A stretch of 9,497 bases of DNA from Bacteroidetes bacterium UBA6661 (GTDB lineage Bacteria > Bacteroidota > Bacteroidia > AKYH767-A > OLB10), in NCBI GenBank assembly GCA_002455375.1, contig DKKR01000026.1, forward strand, positions 24,916 through 34,412, read 5' to 3'. The notes under the pieces were generated by a model that was not told where the DNA came from, ran no database searches, and was given only the letters and a program-made list of their open reading frames with translations. Made by a program: the position numbers and the translations under genes. This document shows, piece by piece, positions 8,001 through 9,497 of the stretch. How positions within the stretch are numbered: position 1 is the stretch's first letter; every line of letters starts with the position of its first letter.

Positions 8001-9299
8001 CGCAGAACCGTGTCAACACCTGCTGCTGTTAGCGGTAATAAAGTTGCTTGTGCAAGCACAAGCGATACATACACATGTACTGCTGTTGCCGGAGCAGAAT
8101 CTTATCAATGGTCAATTACAGGTGATGCTACCGTTAGCGGAACTACCAACAGCGTTACTGTAAACTTTGGTCCTACCTGGACAAGCGGTACGCTTTGTGT
8201 TTCATCTAAGGTAGGTTGTTTCACTAGTCCGGCAAAATGTTTTGTCATCACTTCTTCAACTCCTTCAGTAGGTACCATTACAGGAAACACTACTGCTTGT
8301 CCTAATGGTGTAGTGTCATTCAGTGTTGCTCCGCTTGCAGGCATTCAAACCTACAACTGGACAACTCCTGCAAACTCATCAGTAACTTTAGGAGCAGGTA
8401 CAAACAATGTTCAGGTAACTTTCAATGGAAGCTACAATGGTGTTGGAAATATTTGTGTTTCTGCTACCAGCATTTGTGGTGTAACAACAGCACCTAAGTG
8501 TAAAACTGTTGCTCCGGGTCTTCCTTCAGTGCCTGCTTCAATCACAGGTGGAACCAATGGTTTGTGTAATCAGGCAGGAAGCTTCAGTTGTCCATTGCAA
8601 GCCGGAAATTCTTATAACTGGACTGCACCAGGTACAATCAATAATAATGGTTCAAACAGTGTTAGTATTCAGTTCAGCAATATAACTACAGGAAGCGTTT
8701 GCGTTTCTGCATCCAACAGTTGCGGTAGCAGTGCCTATCGTTGTGTAACTGTTAAAGGTGCTCCCAACTCTCCAACAGGACTTACAAGCAATCCTGCTGT
8801 TATCTGTGCCAACACTTCCGGTGTTGAGTTCAATGCCAACACTTCTAACACTACAGGTGCCTACACATTGACATGGACCTATACTCCGACAGCGGCAACC
8901 TACAATAGTGGTGGTGGAAACACAAACCAACTGATTCTCGACTGGGGAAATACCAACGGTGTTGTTGTGGTTACAGCACACAATGCCTGCGGCAGCGGTG
9001 CTAAATCGTATGCTGTGACGTTAGACTGTCGTATGGAGGGAGAAGCATCAAATGCTATAAAGATGTACCCTAATCCGGCCAGCAGTAGTGTAAATGTTGA
9101 ATTTAATTCAGATAAAAACGAAACAGTAAAACTCATCATCACTGACCTGAGCGGAAAAGTAGTGATGCAGCAATCGTTAAATGTCACTGTAGGCAACAAT
9201 ACATTACAGGCAGATATTTCTCAACTGGCTAAAGGTATTTACATGGCGCAACTTTCAGGCAACAATTTGATGTCGCCACAGAAGCTGATTGTAGAATAA
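5052..9299 (+). CDS. Large modular type IX-secreted surface protein (jelly-roll-like, FN3, Ig/PKD-like domains)
   Basis: A 1415-residue protein, probably exported across the inner membrane by Sec and across the outer membrane by the type IX system. The ATG at 5052 was chosen because it gives a clean signal peptide (residues 1-30, basic MFKNLFFSKR then a hydrophobic core, cut before Gln31); a TTG in frame at 5001 would bury it. Domains by my reading: jelly-roll-like 33-239; HYDIN/ASH-like beta domain 243-355; FN3-like 356-453 (TTYYYRAYATNTAGTGYG); FN3 457-719 interrupted by a second jelly-roll-like module at about 495-665; Ig-like 722-805; another Bacteroidota Ig-like unit 808-894 (starts ANAGSDD); five PKD-like repeats 895-1326; type IX type-A sorting tail 1334-1415. 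No catalytic residues of any enzyme family were recognised, so adhesion, cell-surface structure or matrix roles are inferred. Ser/Thr/Asn/Gly-rich throughout. It is followed directly by a strong terminator. Confidence 0.92.
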   Translation: MFKNLFFSKRLNIAALFLAVFLFNLQSSVGQITLSTSPYTENFNGISGGLPTGWTVRTGATGSNLGTTATFVNAATAWGNTAGQFQNSASANTPSASGDNSATQSGRSDRALAVRQVGTFGDPGAAFILQIANTTGFNTFSLSFNLMQLDPATSGRTTTWNVDYGFGATPTSFTDATTSPASLTVTRGVWGTTNVTVNFGSALDNYSGNVWIRVATKSGSTGSGTRPVTAIDDWSLAFLSSPTPSLTVGTLSNQFGNVCIGTTTAYETFTVSGANLDGSSVDVGTLSGFSYCLTPNGTYTSTLNLPYTAPTLNSTTVYVKFSPTLVQSYTGTIPVTGGSAAASGCSVTSAAGINTMPSLTTGAATGVTQNTATCEGTITDNGCTAVSAYGIEYSTTNNFTPGTGTQVSSSNISSNTYTSALSGLASSTTYYYRAYATNTAGTGYGAQASFTTDAINAPVAVAATNIGIHSFRANWNTVSGATGYFLDVSTASTFMAPITTDLVYWDFPNSPDDATADGGILANVSATISTQGGTSAITYSAGATTEAASATGWDGGNGTKYWEINFDATNYYSLAFSSKQRSSGTGPRDFKVQYKIGSGGTWTDVTGGAVTVGNDFTTGVLTDIALPTACDNQSSVYLRWIMTSNTSVGNGTVASTGTSRMDDLFVTGYEGDFVVNNQSEAGLFYDVTGLNASTTYYYRVRATDGSLTSDNSNVINLTTLGVCDLFTVTASDNSPICSSTNLNLNANASGSDGTITGYEWSGPGGYSNLTQNPSVSNPLAGTYTVTVTDDNGCTVSDNVTSTVEAAPTANAGSDDIICSNGSAALNGLIGGDATGGTWTTAGDGSFNPNATTLNASYVPGTTDISNGSVVLTLTSTGSVLCSADNDQVTITIQTGVPSQPAVITGAPTSVCPPAGPYTLTTSAANANTYNWYVVGANTGITFLSANGSNTMDVQYGVTANSSYSVRVEASNACGTSSYRSAFTRRTVSTPAAVSGNKVACASTSDTYTCTAVAGAESYQWSITGDATVSGTTNSVTVNFGPTWTSGTLCVSSKVGCFTSPAKCFVITSSTPSVGTITGNTTACPNGVVSFSVAPLAGIQTYNWTTPANSSVTLGAGTNNVQVTFNGSYNGVGNICVSATSICGVTTAPKCKTVAPGLPSVPASITGGTNGLCNQAGSFSCPLQAGNSYNWTAPGTINNNGSNSVSIQFSNITTGSVCVSASNSCGSSAYRCVTVKGAPNSPTGLTSNPAVICANTSGVEFNANTSNTTGAYTLTWTYTPTAATYNSGGGNTNQLILDWGNTNGVVVVTAHNACGSGAKSYAVTLDCRMEGEASNAIKMYPNPASSSVNVEFNSDKNETVKLIITDLSGKVVMQQSLNVTVGNNTLQADISQLAKGIYMAQLSGNNLMSPQKLIVE
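6333..7149 (+). repeat. Identical 19-bp direct repeat in the two FN3 domains
   Basis: The sequence acaacttactactaccgtg occurs at 6333-6351 and 7131-7149, both in the same reading frame, encoding the conserved FN3 strand motif TTYYYR. The feature spans from the first copy to the second; the DNA between them is the end of the first FN3-like domain and most of the second. The identity at third codon positions suggests duplication or local gene conversion, though strong protein conservation could contribute. Confidence 0.7.
6534..7046 (+). other. Jelly-roll-like module apparently nested inside the second FN3 domain
   Basis: Residues about 495-665 of the surface protein separate the first half of an FN3 domain (ending YFLDVSTASTF) from its second half (VTGYEGDFVV onward to TTYYYRVRA). 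The module resembles the free-standing N-terminal one: both have a strand pattern near SLSFN/SLAFS, then WNVDYGFG/FKVQYKIG, a T-rich run, VWIRV/VYLRW, and end in IDDWSLAF/MDDLFVTG. Boundaries are estimated by eye. Confidence 0.65.
7734..9029 (+). repeat. Five tandem PKD-like (PKD_6 type) repeats
   Basis: Residues 895-1326 hold five units of about 80-92 residues. Each starts near a Pro-rich linker and an 'ITG/SGN...C' strand, has a central Tyr-Asn-Trp or Tyr-Gln-Trp (NTYNW, SYQW, TYNW, SYNW, LTW) and, in four of the five, ends with an 'SNACG' or 'SICG' type turn before the last strand (the second unit has KVGC there). Approximate units: 895-986, 987-1068, 1069-1155, 1156-1236, 1237-1326. The pattern is that of Bacteroidota PKD-like domains that form stalks in type IX-secreted proteins. 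Confidence 0.8.
9051..9296 (+). other. Type IX secretion C-terminal sorting domain (type A)
   Basis: Residues 1334-1415 of the surface protein. Begins with KMYPNPASSSVNVEF, continues with the LIITDLSGKVV strand, then a turn followed by LAKGIYMAQL and ends LIVE. These are the hallmarks of the Por-secretion tail (TIGR04183 family), which directs export through the type IX machinery and is usually cleaved with attachment of the protein to the cell surface. Confidence 0.93.
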
Positions 9300-9323
9300 T
9301 TTTCTCGTAATTTAATTGTGAGA

Positions 9324-9363
9324 GAAAACGAGCCGTTGTGCGAAAGCGCAGCGGCTCATTTTC
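9324..9363. terminator. Strong, probably bidirectional, rho-independent terminator
   Basis: A 12-bp stem (9330-9341 with 9346-9357, two G-T wobbles) is closed by a GAAA tetraloop (9342-9345). After one C-A mismatch it is extended by GAAAA (9324-9328) pairing with TTTTC (9359-9363). The T-run serves plus-strand transcripts and the A-run, read on the other strand, would serve a convergent transcript. It lies 25 bases after the surface-protein stop codon. Confidence 0.85.
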
Positions 9364-9497
9364 ATTTAGGCCGGCAGTATTGTGTTACATTATATTCCAA
9401 AAAGCAAACACTAAAAGTACACCATCTACACAAAAATACCGGTGTCGCTGAAGTCCGTTGGATTGTATCGGGATGTTTACATAACACTAAACCCATC

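Noticed and set aside
8652..8981. Minus-strand Cys-rich open frame opposite the PKD-like repeats
   Set aside because: Its composition (Cys, Thr, Val, Ser) follows from reading Thr/Asn/Gly-rich repeat codons backwards; no independent support.
5052..9299. Possible CRISPR-like or mobile-element repeats in the large gene
   Set aside because: All repeats are in-frame protein modules with diverged DNA; no spacer pattern, terminal inverted repeats or transposase were seen.
9362..9496. Minus-strand open frame of 44 codons ending beside the terminator, as if a convergent gene
   Set aside because: Its stop sits neatly next to the bidirectional terminator, but the peptide has no recognisable features and an open stretch this short is expected by chance; the plus strand has an equally open frame here. 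A longer sequence to the right would decide.

Overview
The window looks like a chromosomal segment of a member of the Bacteroidota. Three independent signs point there: a C-terminal type IX secretion sorting domain on the large surface protein (9051-9296), promoter -7 elements of the Bacteroidota form TAnnTTTG upstream of genes, and A/T-rich leaders with no evident Shine-Dalgarno sequence. The domain mix (PKD-like and FN3 surface modules, periplasmic TPR plus SpoIIE-type phosphatase) fits Chitinophagales, Sphingobacteriales or Flavobacteriales, but the sequence alone does not settle the order.

Left part (1-2724, minus strand): a compact three-gene operon. An ABC ATPase of the NatA type (2724-1795) overlaps by 4 bases (ATGA) a NatB-type ABC-2 permease (1798-482). 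Five bases later comes a Ppx/GppA-family phosphohydrolase (476 to the window edge, C-terminus missing). The first two encode both halves of one exporter; the third is co-transcribed but has no obvious mechanistic link.

Middle (2725-2857): a 133-base divergent intergenic region. It carries a perfect -7 element for the ABC operon and a near-perfect promoter for the plus-strand gene.

Right part (2858-9299, plus strand): first a 693-residue signalling protein with a secretion signal, eight TPR-like repeats in an exact 40-residue register, one membrane helix, a coiled coil and a PP2C/SpoIIE phosphatase domain. After 112 bases with its own promoter comes a 1415-residue modular surface protein. It has a signal peptide, jelly-roll-like, HYDIN-like and FN3 domains, two further Ig-like domains, about five PKD-like repeats and a type IX sorting tail. 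No catalytic domain is visible, so an adhesive or structural role is most likely. One jelly-roll-like module appears to be inserted inside an FN3 domain, and the central PKD-like repeats carry a regular extra cysteine pattern. A strong hairpin terminator, probably working in both directions, closes the gene (9324-9363). The last 134 bases (9364-9497) contain nothing I can assign.

All genes belong to known families. I found no clearly undescribed system; the most interesting points are structural oddities within the surface protein.
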